Shown here one piece after another: positions 45,801 through 54,000 of a stretch of 64,000 nt of DNA. Within the stretch, counting starts at the first letter, position 1; each line of letters begins with the position of its first letter. Under the pieces are notes generated by a model. The model searched no databases. It saw only the letters and a program-made list of their open reading frames with translations, and was not told the origin of the DNA. Origin of the DNA: Tubiluchus corallicola (lineage: Eukaryota > Priapulida > Priapulimorpha > Priapulimorphida > Tubiluchidae); assembly GCA_030141605.1 (NCBI GenBank), contig JAQGDQ010000119.1:124001-188000 (forward strand), in the 5' to 3' direction. The position numbers and the translations under genes were made by a program.

Positions 45801-48320
45801 GTGTATTCAACTCTTACTTCAGCTGTTTAATGAGGTCAGGGTACTGCAGCATGCGAGGTCGGGGGAGGGGGGCGTCGAGCAATAGAGAACTTCTTACCCC
45901 CGGGTACGTACTGACAACTTAACCATGCTACCGGTAAACTACCTGAGACGTGCCGGTATACACCAGTGTTGCATTTACAGTTGTTACTAGAATTATTCCG
46001 TGTTGACCATTACTTACTATAATCAAGCAAAGTATAATAAAAATTCTACCATAAAAACGGCAAAATACTTTTAGCCAGTTCGGTTCATGCTAGCGTTTTA
46101 ACCTGTTAATTGGCAACATGAGACGTCTTTTCTTTCACGCATTTCTAATATCCGATTCATTTTTGCGTCTCGTCAGCGGACTCCGTCCTGCACGCTCTCA
46201 GAAGGTTTTCCACTATGATATGCACTGTGCTCCGACGTAGTTAAAGGCTTAAGGCAATTAATAATTCAGCTTTTTATACCTCATATTTAATAATTATTCA
46301 AATCTTTTGTATAAGTATCAGCTTTTGCTTGTGTACGTCAAGTTTTAATAATCAGTAGTGTTGGGAGCCGTTTGGACCACTGCGCCAAGTAGACCACTTG
46401 ATGCGCTAAAAGTAGTGTCCTACATGGGCAGCCCAAGTAGGACACTAGCGATTTTTGTCGAGAAACTTGCTCTGGCAAAACTTGTTTCCAGTTTATATTA
46501 CCATTGTTTATAAGTATTGTTATGACATAATAAAGCATAAAACAAAATTTCTTTTAGAAATTGATATTCCTTGGCAATTTACAAATGCATTTCTTACAAT
46601 AATTTCATCATTATGATTAACTCCATTAATATATCATAACATTAAACCTAGTATCTAATGCTTTAAAGAGAGAAATTCTGCACACAGTTATTACAGAAAT
46701 AATTGCAAATTTAAAAATGAGACAGATGCTGCTAAGCCTTCACAACACCAAAAAGTAATTTTTAACATTTAAGAAAAGCAAGGATAATTAGTTTTAATAT
46801 TATCAGTAGTATTGTAACATGTAGGGCACTGTCCTACATGGCTCGCTAGCCCATGTAGGACACATAGATCGCTAGAACGTTTACTTATAAGAAAACAATT
46901 ATTTGCCCAAGAGGTAGTGAAACGGATCACCTGTTTGTGAAGTGAGACAAAATCAAAAATGATATACCTTAAACAAATGTTGAATTCGCAAAAAAGTGGG
47001 GTTTTTTCACTTCAACAACATTAATATCGAAACCAAATTTAATATCGTCCCTTCTACCAGCTCAGAATAAAATTCTTTTATTTTATTAGATGTACAATAA
47101 ATTATTCAACGTGTATTAACGTTTTTAATTATTATTATTACATAAACAAGCACAACGGACGGTGTCAGTACACTTAACGACTGAATTCACGACCTGTCTC
47201 TAGTGTCCTACTTGGGCAGCCCAAGTAGGCCGCGGTCTACTTGGGCTAGCCCAAGTAGACCAATTGGTCTACTTGGCGCAGTGGTCCAAACGGCTCCCAA
47301 CAAGTAGTACAAATTGTCTAATTTTCGTCATTTTATGTTCTGTAACAAGTGTACAGATTCAATTGCTTGGACAAAGTTTCCTCGTAATAAGTTCAAAATA
47401 ATTTTTCTACTTGTTTATTTCAAATTCCACTTGCCGTGATTTATATTAGTTTATATATTAAGCACTAATTTTTTGCACCATCCAAAAAGATAAATTCGTT
47501 TGACTTCAAACCCATAAAAAGCAAACAATGAAGCTTGTATAGTTCTAAACTTGTTACAAGCCCTGACATCTCTTTTACCTTAACAATATCTTCTTAAAGT
47601 CCTTGCTTGCATTTCTAGAAATAATAGTACTTATAGAACACGGCTAAAAATTAACAGCTTCTTGCTGATCTGATTTTAATTAAATTAAATTTCAATATTT
47701 CAAAAAGAGTGTGAGTGTTTGAATATTTCAAAATATGAAAATCAGCTAACCTCAAATCTTTGAACCCTTATAAACGTTCAGGAACAGATAAAATGAATAA
47801 ATAAAGGTACAGTGTTTTTGGTTATTCCAGAAAAAACATTGCTGAAGTTGAAAGTGATGCAGATCACATGTATAGGATGGGCATTATGGCTATGCTCCTC
47901 AATGACAGTGAACTCGACCGGGACAAATGCATCAAACTGGCCTTAGTTCACGACATGGCCGAGTCTGTTGTCGGTGATCTGACGCCTTACGACGGAGTTC
48001 ATAAGGATGAGAAACATTTACGAGAGATGCAAGCCATGCAGTTCTTGTGTAGTTTGCTTAGCGATGACATTGCTAAAGAGTTATATGACTTGTGGGAAGA
48101 ATACGAACAGCAAGATACTGCAGAGGCAAGAGCTGTGAAAGATCTAGATAAGTTTGAAATGATACTGCAGGCTTATGAATATGAAAAACTAGAGAAAAGA
48201 CCCGGGGAGTTGCAGGACTTCTTTAGGAGCACAAAAGACAAGTTTTCGCGGCCCGATGTAAAAGAATGGGTCGTTGAGTTGAATCGTCTACGGACCCAAT
48301 TCATCGAAAATAAAGAATAA
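24865..48320 (+). CDS. HDDC2: HDDC2-like HD-domain phosphohydrolase, two exons (24865-25013, 47831-48320)
   Basis: Predicted 5'-deoxynucleotidase-type phosphohydrolase of the HDDC2/YfbR family, which removes phosphate from deoxynucleoside 5'-monophosphates. Exon 1 ends IGQLKRVKRAGWI plus two bases before GTGATC; exon 2 follows a TTATTCCAG acceptor and restores Arg, giving GWIRKNIAEVESDADHMYR. The metal-binding residues of the family are visible: His in DADHMYR, the His-Asp pair in LALVHDMAE, and Asp in VKDLDKFEMI. After it come the WEEYEQQDTAEARAVK stretch and GELQDFF. Total 212 residues from ATG 24865 (ACCATGG context) or 190 from ATG 24931 (ACAATGG); the human protein is about 204. The 22.8-kb intron holds two opposite-strand methyltransferase genes. 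The joined exons reconstitute the family without a gap, so no middle exon is needed. Confidence 0.88.
25014..26173. other. Start of the HDDC2 intron; short minisatellite near 25965-26060
   Basis: Includes an irregular array of about 18-bp units built on TTGGCATTCTTGGCGGC. No exon was recognised. Confidence 0.5.
26174..26720. mobile_element. Inverted-repeat element with 20-bp perfect TIRs
   Basis: Left end CCACTAGCCGAAGTAGGACA (26174-26193) is the exact reverse complement of 26701-26720, 547 bp overall. The interior is related in opposite orientation to 46800-47230 (shared GAAACGGATCACCTG and ACACGTTGAATAATTTATT). No transposase. No obvious target duplication was found. Confidence 0.75.
26813..26990 (+). 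mobile_element. Tigger/pogo-like MITE fragment
   Basis: Starts ACAGTCAAACCTCTTTAT, the sort of end seen in pogo/Tigger elements, and continues with TTTGGGACTGCAAAAAAAGTT. The same body occurs around 57357-57955, where another element has inserted into it. The far terminus was not found. Confidence 0.5.
27432..28087 (+). mobile_element. DNA element with about 42-bp inverted ends
   Basis: Left end TGTGTGCTTGCATGCCAAAA and right end TTTTGCTAGGCAAGCACACA pair over about 42 bases. A second near-complete copy lies at 56403-57076 in the same orientation, and fragments at 6016-6460 and about 41735-41800. It sits between HDDC2 exon 1 and the first methyltransferase gene. Non-coding. Confidence 0.8.
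28590..34129 (-). CDS. METTL27-like methyltransferase, paralogue 1 (five exons)
   Basis: Exons on the reverse strand: 34129-34010, 32400-32275, 30764-30629, 29858-29766 and 28783-28590, totalling 669 bp (222 residues). All introns are GT-AG and the phases close (0, 0, 1, 1). Class I S-adenosylmethionine-dependent methyltransferase resembling METTL27/WBSCR27. Exon 1 gives VMQMYKEWAPNYDR, exon 2 the SAM-binding motif ILDVAAGTGLVAYH, exon 3 NIDALDGTKEMLDVA (acidic-loop region), exon 4 YDAAVCAGGFAKGLL and exon 5 GGVIVLCYRED, the final beta-strand region, ending YEVTRS. The substrate of the family is not established, so none is claimed. Each intron contains at least one transposon fragment, and a hAT-type MITE begins 115 bp upstream of the ATG. 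AATAAA on the coding strand occurs far downstream, near 28091-28096. Confidence 0.88.
28925..29573 (-). mobile_element. Chimeric TTAA-bounded MITE (families B and A)
   Basis: Left ~100 bp (CTTAAAGGAAAACCGGACAA, then AAAGTTAGCAATTGTTTC) is the reverse complement of the right end of the family-B element at 31652-32195. From about 29030 onward it matches family A (AAGCGTTTCTGATAATTAA) through to TCCGGTTTTGCTTTAA. TTAA stands at both outer edges. It occupies intron 4 of methyltransferase paralogue 1. Confidence 0.75.
30059..30425 (+). mobile_element. hAT-like MITE, TAGGGGTGAGCA family, perfect TSD
   Basis: Left end TAGGGGTGAGCATTGAAC, right end CTGCTCACCGCTT (decayed). The 8-bp duplication GTTGTTAG flanks it at 30051-30058 and 30426-30433. 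Lies in intron 3 of paralogue 1. Confidence 0.85.
30877..31267 (-). mobile_element. hAT-like MITE, TAGGGGTGAGCA family
   Basis: Ends TAGGGGTGAGCATTCTC and GATGCTCACCCCTA are inverted. Flanks ACGCTCAT and GAGCTCAT match at 6 of 8 positions. It lies in intron 2 of paralogue 1, about 110 bp upstream of exon 3. Confidence 0.85.
31652..32195 (+). mobile_element. TTAA-bounded MITE, family B (full length)
   Basis: A 544-bp element from TTAAAGGAAAACCGGACG to AATCTGGTTTTCCTTTAA, so about 16-bp inverted ends with TTAA at each edge. Related partial copies are at 36284 and 39639. It lies in intron 2 of paralogue 1. Confidence 0.82.
32426..32815 (+). mobile_element. Pogo/Tigger-like element, right end lost
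   Basis: Starts TACACTCGTATCTCGGTTTG. The interior matches the reverse complement of 37322-37688. Its left border is 26 bases from the exon 2 boundary of paralogue 1, so it abuts the branch-point and acceptor region. Confidence 0.65.
32985..33745. mobile_element. Two decayed TAGGGGTGAGCA-family pieces
   Basis: The first piece (about 32985-33255) begins CTAGGATGAGCATTCTATA and the second (about 33405-33745) ends AGAGAATGCTCTCCCCC. Both show the TTCGAATTCGATTCGAA-like signature. They fill much of intron 1 of paralogue 1. Confidence 0.6.
34244..34767 (+). mobile_element. hAT-like MITE, CAGTGGCGG family, perfect TSD
   Basis: Begins CAGTGGCGGCTCGTG, ends ACGCCACTG, and is flanked by GTGTAAAC on both sides (34236-34243 and 34768-34775). 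The left end contains the shared CAGCACCCCCATTTTCACTC and ATTATCAATAATATT stem. It carries an internal duplication of the TATACTTGTACGGAACCAGA segment. It lies just upstream of the start codon of methyltransferase paralogue 1. Confidence 0.93.
34777..35778. mobile_element. TTAA-bounded element, family C (about 1 kb)
   Basis: Starts TTAAAGGAAAGGTCACG and ends CCGGGCTTTTCCTTTAA, so the outer bases match families A and B while the interior does not. A segment with TTGGATTTATTTTACTGTTA near 34804 recurs, altered, near 35388. The left edge follows the target duplication of the preceding hAT-type MITE directly. Confidence 0.55.
35957..35983. repeat. Short (TA)n microsatellite
   Basis: About 27 bases of alternating AT. 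Confidence 0.9.
35984..36283. other. Unannotated spacer
   Basis: AT-rich sequence between the two methyltransferase genes, with no recognised signal. Confidence 0.35.
36284..36480 (+). mobile_element. TTAA family B, 5' fragment
   Basis: Begins TTAAAGGAAGACCGGATG and follows the family-B copy at 31652 for about 200 bases, then diverges. No right terminus was found. Confidence 0.6.
37095..41675 (-). CDS. METTL27-like methyltransferase, paralogue 2 (five exons)
   Basis: Exons on the reverse strand: 41675-41544, 40681-40556, 39078-38943, 38149-38057 and 37282-37095, totalling 675 bp (224 residues). The internal exons are 126, 136 and 93 bp, identical in length and phase to paralogue 1. Motifs: GELYKNWAATYDR, the SAM-binding ILDVAAGSGLVAHH, DIDALDGCKEMLDLA, YDAAVCSGGFAKGHL and GGVIVLCYREDLPKTVDEY, ending LILTYKVT. 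A second in-frame ATG at 41666 has better context (AAAATGG) and may be the true start. A poly(A) signal (AATAAA on the coding strand, 37027-37022) lies 68 bases past the stop codon. The exon 1 donor GGTGAGTG coincides with the target duplication of an inserted element. Function beyond SAM-dependent methyl transfer is unknown. Confidence 0.88.
37322..37688 (+). mobile_element. Pogo/Tigger-like MITE with TA ends
   Basis: Left TACACTCATATCTTGGTATG and right AAACCGAGATACAAGTGTA are inverted repeats of about 27 bp, bounded by TA. It lies in intron 4 of paralogue 2. Relatives are at 32426-32815 and 57494-57867. No transposase frame. Confidence 0.78.
38452..38800 (-). repeat. Dispersed repeat D, inverted internal fragment
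   Basis: Reverse complement of the middle of repeat D (ACGCCATTACATGACGTC and CACTAACCAAAAACA segments). It lies in intron 3 of paralogue 2. Confidence 0.65.
39227..40306 (+). mobile_element. Tigger-like MITE with a nested TTAA element
   Basis: Starts TACAGTAAGTCCTTAGC. Its right end (GTTGTTAAACCCAGGACTC) is a decayed form of the GTTAAGCGAGGACTTACTG end seen at 61849. It matches 61130-61849 except for about 400 bp of inserted family-B DNA. Occupies intron 2 of paralogue 2. Confidence 0.75.
39639..40036 (+). mobile_element. TTAA family B insertion inside a Tigger-like MITE
   Basis: Begins TTAAAGGAAAACCGGATG and is closed by TTAA at 40033-40036. The uninterrupted Tigger-like copy at 61130 has TTAA at the homologous place, so this is a TTAA-target insertion. 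The usual right terminus is missing, which implies an internal or end deletion. Confidence 0.7.
40807..41536. mobile_element. hAT-like composite element at a splice donor
   Basis: Ends TAGGGATGTGAACGG and TTAACATCCCTA are inverted. Flanking GACTCACC (40799-40806) and CACTCACC (41537-41544) form a 7/8 target duplication. Next to the right end lies a piggyBac-like stretch (AGTGAAAGGGTTAA) homologous to 62930-63337, so the element is composite. Part of its left half (about 40905-41130) recurs at 41980-42205. Confidence 0.8.
41735..42205. repeat. Repeat fragments upstream of paralogue 2
   Basis: The left part (TATAGCAAAATTGTCCATA) resembles an end of the 42-bp-TIR family. From about 41980 onward it repeats the left half of the 40807 element (GCATAGCAACTGAGGAA, then TTGGGAGAG...CTATAAAGTATAA). 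Confidence 0.55.
42206..43512. other. HDDC2 intron, unannotated part
   Basis: AT-rich, with several TAATTACAGGTGTG-like short echoes between 42700 and 43190 but no clear unit. No gene recognised. Confidence 0.35.
43513..43705. repeat. Imperfect tandem duplication, about 117-bp period
   Basis: CAATGTGAGATACAAAGTAC...GTGTCAGAAAG at 43513 recurs as CCATGTGAAATACACTGTGA...GTGTCACAAAG near 43630, both continuing to ACAYAAAAAATTTGT. Confidence 0.65.
44081..44194 (-). CDS. Candidate single-pass membrane micropeptide (37 residues)
   Basis: An ATG in AAAATGAGC context opens a 38-codon frame ending TAA. The peptide has a short polar N-terminus (MSTNGFVSTY), one continuous hydrophobic segment of about 25 residues containing VINFLLWLLLCFVV, and a short tail YAFYR. 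This topology is typical of small tail-anchored regulators, but I recognise no family. The frame continues open upstream for 33 more codons, basic in character (KSKKRDRSEKNFKQLK), without an ATG. About 100 bp further upstream is a GC-rich, CCAAT-bearing patch. No splice evidence is available; it may be a chance frame. Confidence 0.3.
   Translation of the reverse strand: MSTNGFVSTYVVILSVINFLLWLLLCFVVTAIYAFYR
44280..44335 (-). promoter_or_regulatory. GC-rich patch with inverted CCAAT box
   Basis: On the reverse strand GGCCAATGAG is followed within about 15 bases by ACGTCGCGCGACGCC, a CpG-rich palindromic stretch standing out from AT-rich surroundings. It could be a promoter for the small frame at 44194-44081. 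Confidence 0.3.
44938..45009 (-). repeat. tRNA-Gly-like pseudogene or SINE head
   Basis: On the reverse strand this 72-nt unit has an A box (TGGTGTAATGG), an anticodon loop reading CTGCCAA, and a B box (GAGTTTGACTCC). The acceptor stem pairs in about 6 of 7 positions counting G-T, and the T stem carries a mismatch. I read it as tRNA-derived, with a GCC anticodon, and probably not functional. Confidence 0.5.
45010..46358. other. HDDC2 intron, unannotated part
   Basis: Includes a G-rich run at about 45862-45882. GGTAGCCAGYAGCATGC occurs here (inverted context near 45070) and at 44482. No gene seen. Confidence 0.35.
46359..47302. mobile_element. Inverted-repeat element with nested hairpins, TSD AGTAG
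   Basis: A 944-bp element with TGTTGGGAGCCGTTTGGACC at the left and its reverse complement at the right (at least 38 bp). AGTAG is directly repeated at the borders (46354-46358 and 47303-47307). Inside are four hairpin-forming palindromes of the type GTCCTACxTGGGC..GCCCAxGTAGGAC, including an exact 28-bp palindrome at 47234-47261. The superfamily is not determined. Confidence 0.8.
47303..47830. other. End of HDDC2 intron
   Basis: AT-rich sequence up to the TTATTCCAG acceptor of HDDC2 exon 2. No other feature. Confidence 0.4.
47831..48320 (+). CDS. HDDC2: HDDC2-like gene, exon 2 (HD-domain body and stop)
   Basis: A single 490-bp exon carries nearly the whole HD domain: first metal His in DHMYRMGIMAM, the His-Asp pair in ALVHDMAESVVGDLTPYDG, and distal Asp in KDLDKFEMILQAYEYE. 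It begins one base into a codon, matching the two-base overhang of exon 1. The stop codon overlaps a chance AATAAA (48309-48314). Vertebrate HDDC2 spreads this region over several exons, so intron loss here, or gain there, is implied. Confidence 0.93.
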
Positions 48321-48706
48321 TCAGTACTCTCGTATTTATTCGCATTTTTTGCAGATTGGTGGAAGATGGCGTCACTGAAATTGTGCTCCTAAATATAATG
48401 AAATTGTGCCTTGAAGTGCAGCTACTATATTCGCATTCAAAATATTTGAGCAAAAAAATTTCGTGATGCATCTCTAATGGGGCATTGCCATCTGTGGTCT
48501 TTTTTCGTACCGAAGTGCAATTATCTATCTTTCCACTTGTTTCTGTGAATTGTGACACTTTTCCAGTAAGGATTGTGAGTCCAACGCAAAGCTTTTTAAG
48601 TTCTGTTTTTAAAAATGAAGCTGTAGTACTGTGTTACTCAACAGAAGTGAGAAATACTTTGAAGTGATTATTTATGATGCAACAAAAAAGATTTTATCAG
48701 CATGTC

Positions 48707-49114
48707 CAGAGGCGTATCAAGACATTACAATGCCATAGGCTGATAGTTCAGCCCCAACCACCTCTATTATGGATATTATTAGATGAAACTCAGTGCACTA
48801 TCACTTGTTGTGTATTAGTAGCATAATTACTTATAACCTTTGTGGTTTTTGTTAATTACATATATCTGCATTCCACAACTGCTTGATGATGTAATACTTG
48901 TTGTGCTATAATTGTACTTGTTTTCAAGTTGGTTGTAATATGCCGCTTATGTAAAAGCAGATTCAATAACTACTTGTGGTGTGTTATAAAATACATGCTT
49001 TATATTAATATGAAATGAAACAGATTTTCTGTGGAGAAGGATTTTTTAACACGGGCTCTTAAAACCTGGTGCCCTAGGCTAGAGTCTGATTAGTCTATTG
49101 GTAAATACCCCCTG
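48707..49114 (-). mobile_element. hAT-like MITE, CAGGGGCG family
   Basis: Ends CAGAGGCGTATCAAGAC and GGTAAATACCCCCTG. Flanks AGCATGTC and AGTATGTC agree at 7 of 8 positions. It matches 16747-17197 in reverse. It lies about 390 bp beyond the HDDC2 stop, possibly in the 3' UTR. Confidence 0.85.
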
Positions 49115-49925
49115 AGTATGTCATGGTATAAGTAAAATCCTTTGTGCCCATATAATCTGTTTACTGATGACTTACTCGGCCCTCGTTGCTATACAATTTT
49201 ATTGATTTCACCTCTGAGCTTTGGTATGTAAATAGTACTAAATAATGTTTATTCACCATTGCAATGATATGCTAATTTTACAAAGTGGATTGTTGTTCGG
49301 TTCGATATCTATAAATAACATTAGTAACAAACGTTTTTTATAATTTTTTACATACTGCAGGCCAAAATCCTGCACTCAGCAAAACATGTGGCAAGACTGG
49401 AGCCTAGATAATTATCAACGATGTCCTCTAAGATGAGCCACTGATTCAGCAGACGAGGTGTTCTAAAAAAATTAATCTGGTGTTAGGAAACTTTTTTGGG
49501 CACAATTATAAGATGATGCACATTTTACCAACTAGAAAAATTGAGTTTATTTGTTTGCTACAAGCAATTTATTTATTATCTATTAATTAAAAGTGGAAGT
49601 GGTGCTGACTAGCATAGCAGTGTGGAAGTGGTGCTGACTAGCATAGCAGTCTCTAGTTTTTGCTGGGTTAGTTGCAGTGTTCGTCTTTCTTAAGGGCAGA
49701 TTTCCTTATATCAGAATTTCGCCTGCCCAATGCCTACTGAAGACATAATTGTTATTAGATGGTAAGTAAACTAAAAAAGTGTCCTGATTAAAGTTAATTT
49801 CATGTGTCCTGTTGCCCACATGTAATTTATTTTCTTAACATGTGTAAATAAGAATTTTTTATGATAAAAATGAATTTGACGTTCTAATGTCATTGTTGTG
49901 CACAGTTCATCGAAGCTTTTTATTA
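49115..49925. other. Intergenic region between convergent HDDC2 and DRC11
   Basis: Contains a 29-bp unit (TGGAAGTGGTGCTGACTAGC...) duplicated in tandem at 49594-49650. Otherwise no recognised signal. Confidence 0.5.
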
Positions 49926-50395
49926 TTTGAAACAAAACCGGACCCAATCTTGAGCTGTAGGTCAAAACAATCTACTCTTTAAAATATTGAAAGGAAACAT
50001 ACTATTTTTTCAAAGAATGACTTATGTGAAAGAATTATTACGACAAACACAATTTTTTCGATCATCAATTCTTCGCCATCATTTTCGAAACGTGTTCCTA
50101 AAAACAGGTGCTGTACCTTTCAGTTCAGATGCATTAGTTTGTGACAAACTGCACGTATTCGAGAGCTCATGTGTGAGCAGTGCAGTAAATTTGAAATTTG
50201 AATTTTTATCTTAAAACTTGCCTGGACCTGAATATCTTACAGTAGCACTGTACTTCAATTTTCGCAAACGCATGCAACATGCATGGAACATTTTTGTTGT
50301 TGAAAATTATGTTAGTTTGTGATGTCATTAATAGTTGGGCTTGCCCACCGTTAATTAAGTTTTTAATTTATAATTTAATTATCAGAAACGTTTGT
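49926..50395 (+). mobile_element. TTAA family A copy, right end lost
   Basis: Starts GAAACAAAACCGGACCCAAT and follows 53147-53752 through the AATTATCAGAAACG segment, then diverges. The edge TTAA is not preserved. Confidence 0.65.
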
Positions 50396-51003
50396 GTGTG
50401 CTACAATTTCTAGCATGTTCAGACATTTACAATTTGTTAAGTAAAGGTTTGTATTAATTTTTTTTGTTGATCGATAAAATTCAGAATTTAAGGAACTTTT
50501 TTAATCATTACCTTGTACATAATATGTATGAATTATAAAATTGGTGATATTTGTATTTCGGCATGAAATTATTTTGTAATATTTGTATTTTGCTTTGTGC
50601 TTCATTGTAAAGTTTTTGTATAAAGTAAAAAACTTTTAATTCAGGTAAGTATTCCAGGTAAAACGTATAACACATTTCATTTTATTATACTTTGTGCAGC
50701 ATGATAACCCAGCTGGCAATACAAATTCGCATAAACCGTGGTACTTTTACAAAATCTCCACACACTACAAACAGTTTGTGCTGCAGAAGTCATATAACAA
50801 TCATTAACAATTCACACAATCCTCATGGGGATAAAGACAGCCTGTTCCTCAGTATCGGCATTAATTACATTCTTATTAATAATTAACGGAAACATTTAAC
50901 GTTTTGCAAAACTTAAAATAGTAACGATATATGGATACATTAATTCCGTAACATATATAATGTCTTACAAATATTGCACTTATTATCACAGATGTACTTC
51001 TTT
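50396..51003. other. Downstream region and possible 3' UTR of DRC11
   Basis: Reverse-strand AATAAA occurs at 50686-50681, about 320 bases past the stop codon. No other gene is visible. Confidence 0.35.
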
Positions 51004-54000
51004 TTACTTTCCTTTTCCTCTTCCTTTCTTTCCCTTTGCTTTTTTGTCTAATTCCTCGTCCAGTTCTCCAGATAAAAGTTTCTGTCTCTTTTTGCCAATA
51101 GGAGTTTTTGAGAACCAATTCTGTAACAATAGATTGCTAAACTTATCAACTTATAATAGTTCCATTTTTCCTCAGAAGGTGGCGCCAACAGGGGCGCATC
51201 AAGACTTTACGACGCCCTAGGCTCATAGTTCTGTCTCGCCCATATCTATTGTAAATTTTTGGTTATTTATGTAATGAACAGATTAAACAGTTATTTGTGG
51301 TGTATTAGGAACACTGTTAACCTAGTTTCTACGTGGTCATTATTAATTAAATGTATTTGCCCTAGGCTACGGCCTAGTTAGCCTATTGGTTAATACGCCC
51401 CTGGGTGCCATCTGCAAATGCTCGCGGTATAACTCACTATTTGCAAAAGCAATTATACGTATTGTTGTTTTACTGTAAAGTTAATATGAAGTTCAGAAGT
51501 GATGTACATGTATTAACTATGTGCATGTATTATCATTGCTTAACCCATTATGTAAGAAGGCAGCAATGGTTTAAGCAATGAGCAACATTTCAAACTTAGG
51601 AGGACCATTGTCGTATTGCCAGTGTTGGGTAGTAATGCATTACTGTAACTAAATTACTTTTATACTAATGAGTAATGTAACGCAGTTACTCTGCTTAGCC
51701 TTGTGATCAGACTAATCCTTACTTTTGCAGTAATGCTACTAAATCTGCATTAGTTATCTATTAAGATAAACATTTGAAACTTAAACTATTTTGACTGTTT
51801 AGACGTCTTCCTTTTGTTTATTTCTGCCACACAACGTCTGTATGCTCACAGCGTTTTATTACTGTGCTCAGGTAGTGACCTTATTTGACATTCAACAGTT
51901 TGATAGAAACTTCTACTACTGTAGTGGATTGTTTTATACACTCAATGCCAGTGGCATCTCGTGTATAGGTACTGTGGAACTGCAACACCCCCTTATTTTT
52001 ACTCAATATTATCGATAATATTTAATATGATAAGGCCTTTTTTCTTTAGTTCTTTCTTTATACTTGTGCAGAACCGGGGCATGTGAGTGTAGTACTGTTT
52101 GCTTCACAGCCCAGCACAGTGCGCTCCAGCAACACAGTGTTTAGCTGTTGTGTACATACGGCGACTGCGCACATGTCTGCACCCAGGTAGAGAAAGTACT
52201 GTCGCTCACACAGTTTGTCAGCTGTCACGTGCTTACCGTGAATGGATCAAGCTTGAACTCCGACAATTTAGACTATTAGTAAGCACAAAATATTTTTTTG
52301 TTTAGGATTTTATCAAGTTTATGTATAAACTTTCATATGTTTAATATACAAATTACAACATTAAAATTACATAATTTGTTTTACACAGTATTAATATTGC
52401 TTTTCAAAAGTAACAAACGTAACACTGAGTACGGCTTACTTTAAACGCTTCTTCTTCCTCTCGATATATCGGATCCATGCGTGCAAGCGGAGCTACGAAT
52501 TCTGATGTAATTAAAGGTTTCCGTTCTTGCTGCGCTAATCGCCGATCAGTCAAAACCTGGAAAATGCAATTTATGCGTTACTTATATTGATGTCAGATTT
52601 TCTGAATATTGTAGCCACTGTATTTTTCCTATTTTTTATATGCAGCTATTCCACAAGTGGACAATAAGTGGTACATTGTAAAGTTTTAGTTGTTCCGTCT
52701 TCACTGTAACATGAAGAATTAATCCCACTTGAACACCATACAACAAGACACGTGTCTTGTTCACTCCACAACCTGCTTAATTAAATCATTTTATGATTAA
52801 CAGATGGCACTACAATGTTATAATTATTAATAGCCTTCAGGCGTTAGGCTAATATGTTACATTGGATGCACAACCAAATTCTTCGTTTCCAAGATTTGAT
52901 CGCTCACACTTTAGAGACATTCTAACTAATAGTTAGCGTAAATAAATGAATATTTACGCTAAATATTGGGTGCACTTAAAATGCATTTTGTACGGGAAAG
53001 GGTAAACTACGCGAGTTACAAAAATAGTTCTTTAAAGAACTTCTACAATGCTGTAGTTCTACACAGCAATAACCATTTTGAATAAAAGATGAACCAAAAT
53101 AGGCCAATTCTTTGTTCCGTTTGAGACCTTAGTAATCTCAGTTAATTTAAAGCAAAACCGGACCCAATCTTAAACTGTAGGTTCAAACAATCTACTCTCT
53201 AAAATATTTAAAGGAAACATACAATTTTTTCAAAAATGACTTAAGTGAAAGAATTATTATCACACAACACAATTTCACGTTTGTGCCACTAGTTCTTCGC
53301 TGTTACATGCATTTCCCCATTCGCTAGTTTGACTGGCACTAGCGTCTACACCTCAGAAACATGCTGCACAAAAACAGGTGCTATAGCATTCAGTTCAGAG
53401 TTGCTCATTCGTGAAGTAATGCACACATTCGATAGCTCATGCATGAACATAGCAGTAAACTTACTATTTAAAATTTAAACTTATAATTTGCCAAGTCATT
53501 GTACACCACACTGATTGTTCTACAGCAGCTCTATACGTCAATTCTTACTTTCGCAAACACGCTCGTGGAACGTATGTGCTGTTGAAAATTGCTCATTTGT
53601 GATGTCATCACTAGTTGGGCTCATCACTAAGTTTTTAACATATTGTGTAATTATCAGAAATGCTTTGGCATTATTATACATGTTAAAGTGTATACTTTTT
53701 ACCGTGCTTGAAAATGGGGCAGGATGTGAAAAATCGTTCTGTTTTCCTTTAATAGACTCCTCTGGGTATACTCAGCAGCAATATAAGGTATTCTTGTCCT
53801 GTTAGGACATCTCATTATACCAAGTGCCTGAGGGCTTGTTTGGAGCAAACAGAAACGAGCAGATACCTGAGAGATGGCAAGTTTGATTTGTTGAGCGGTA
53901 TATCCGTCGGAAACCTTCGCTAGTGACGTCATGTCAAATGAAGGTTTAACACAACCGCCGCTTTTCTGAATAAAGTTTCGCCACATCACTAAACAAGACA

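Noticed and set aside
48309-48314. AATAAA as the HDDC2 poly(A) signal
   Set aside because: It overlaps the last codons (Asn-Lys); cleavage 10-30 bases downstream is possible but would leave almost no 3' UTR, so I do not call it.
50876-51118. 80-residue reverse-strand frame rich in Lys/Arg
   Set aside because: It is the wrong frame over the last DRC11 exon; the phase carried from the previous exon gives [11 protein letters not shown] and a stop at 51004-51006.
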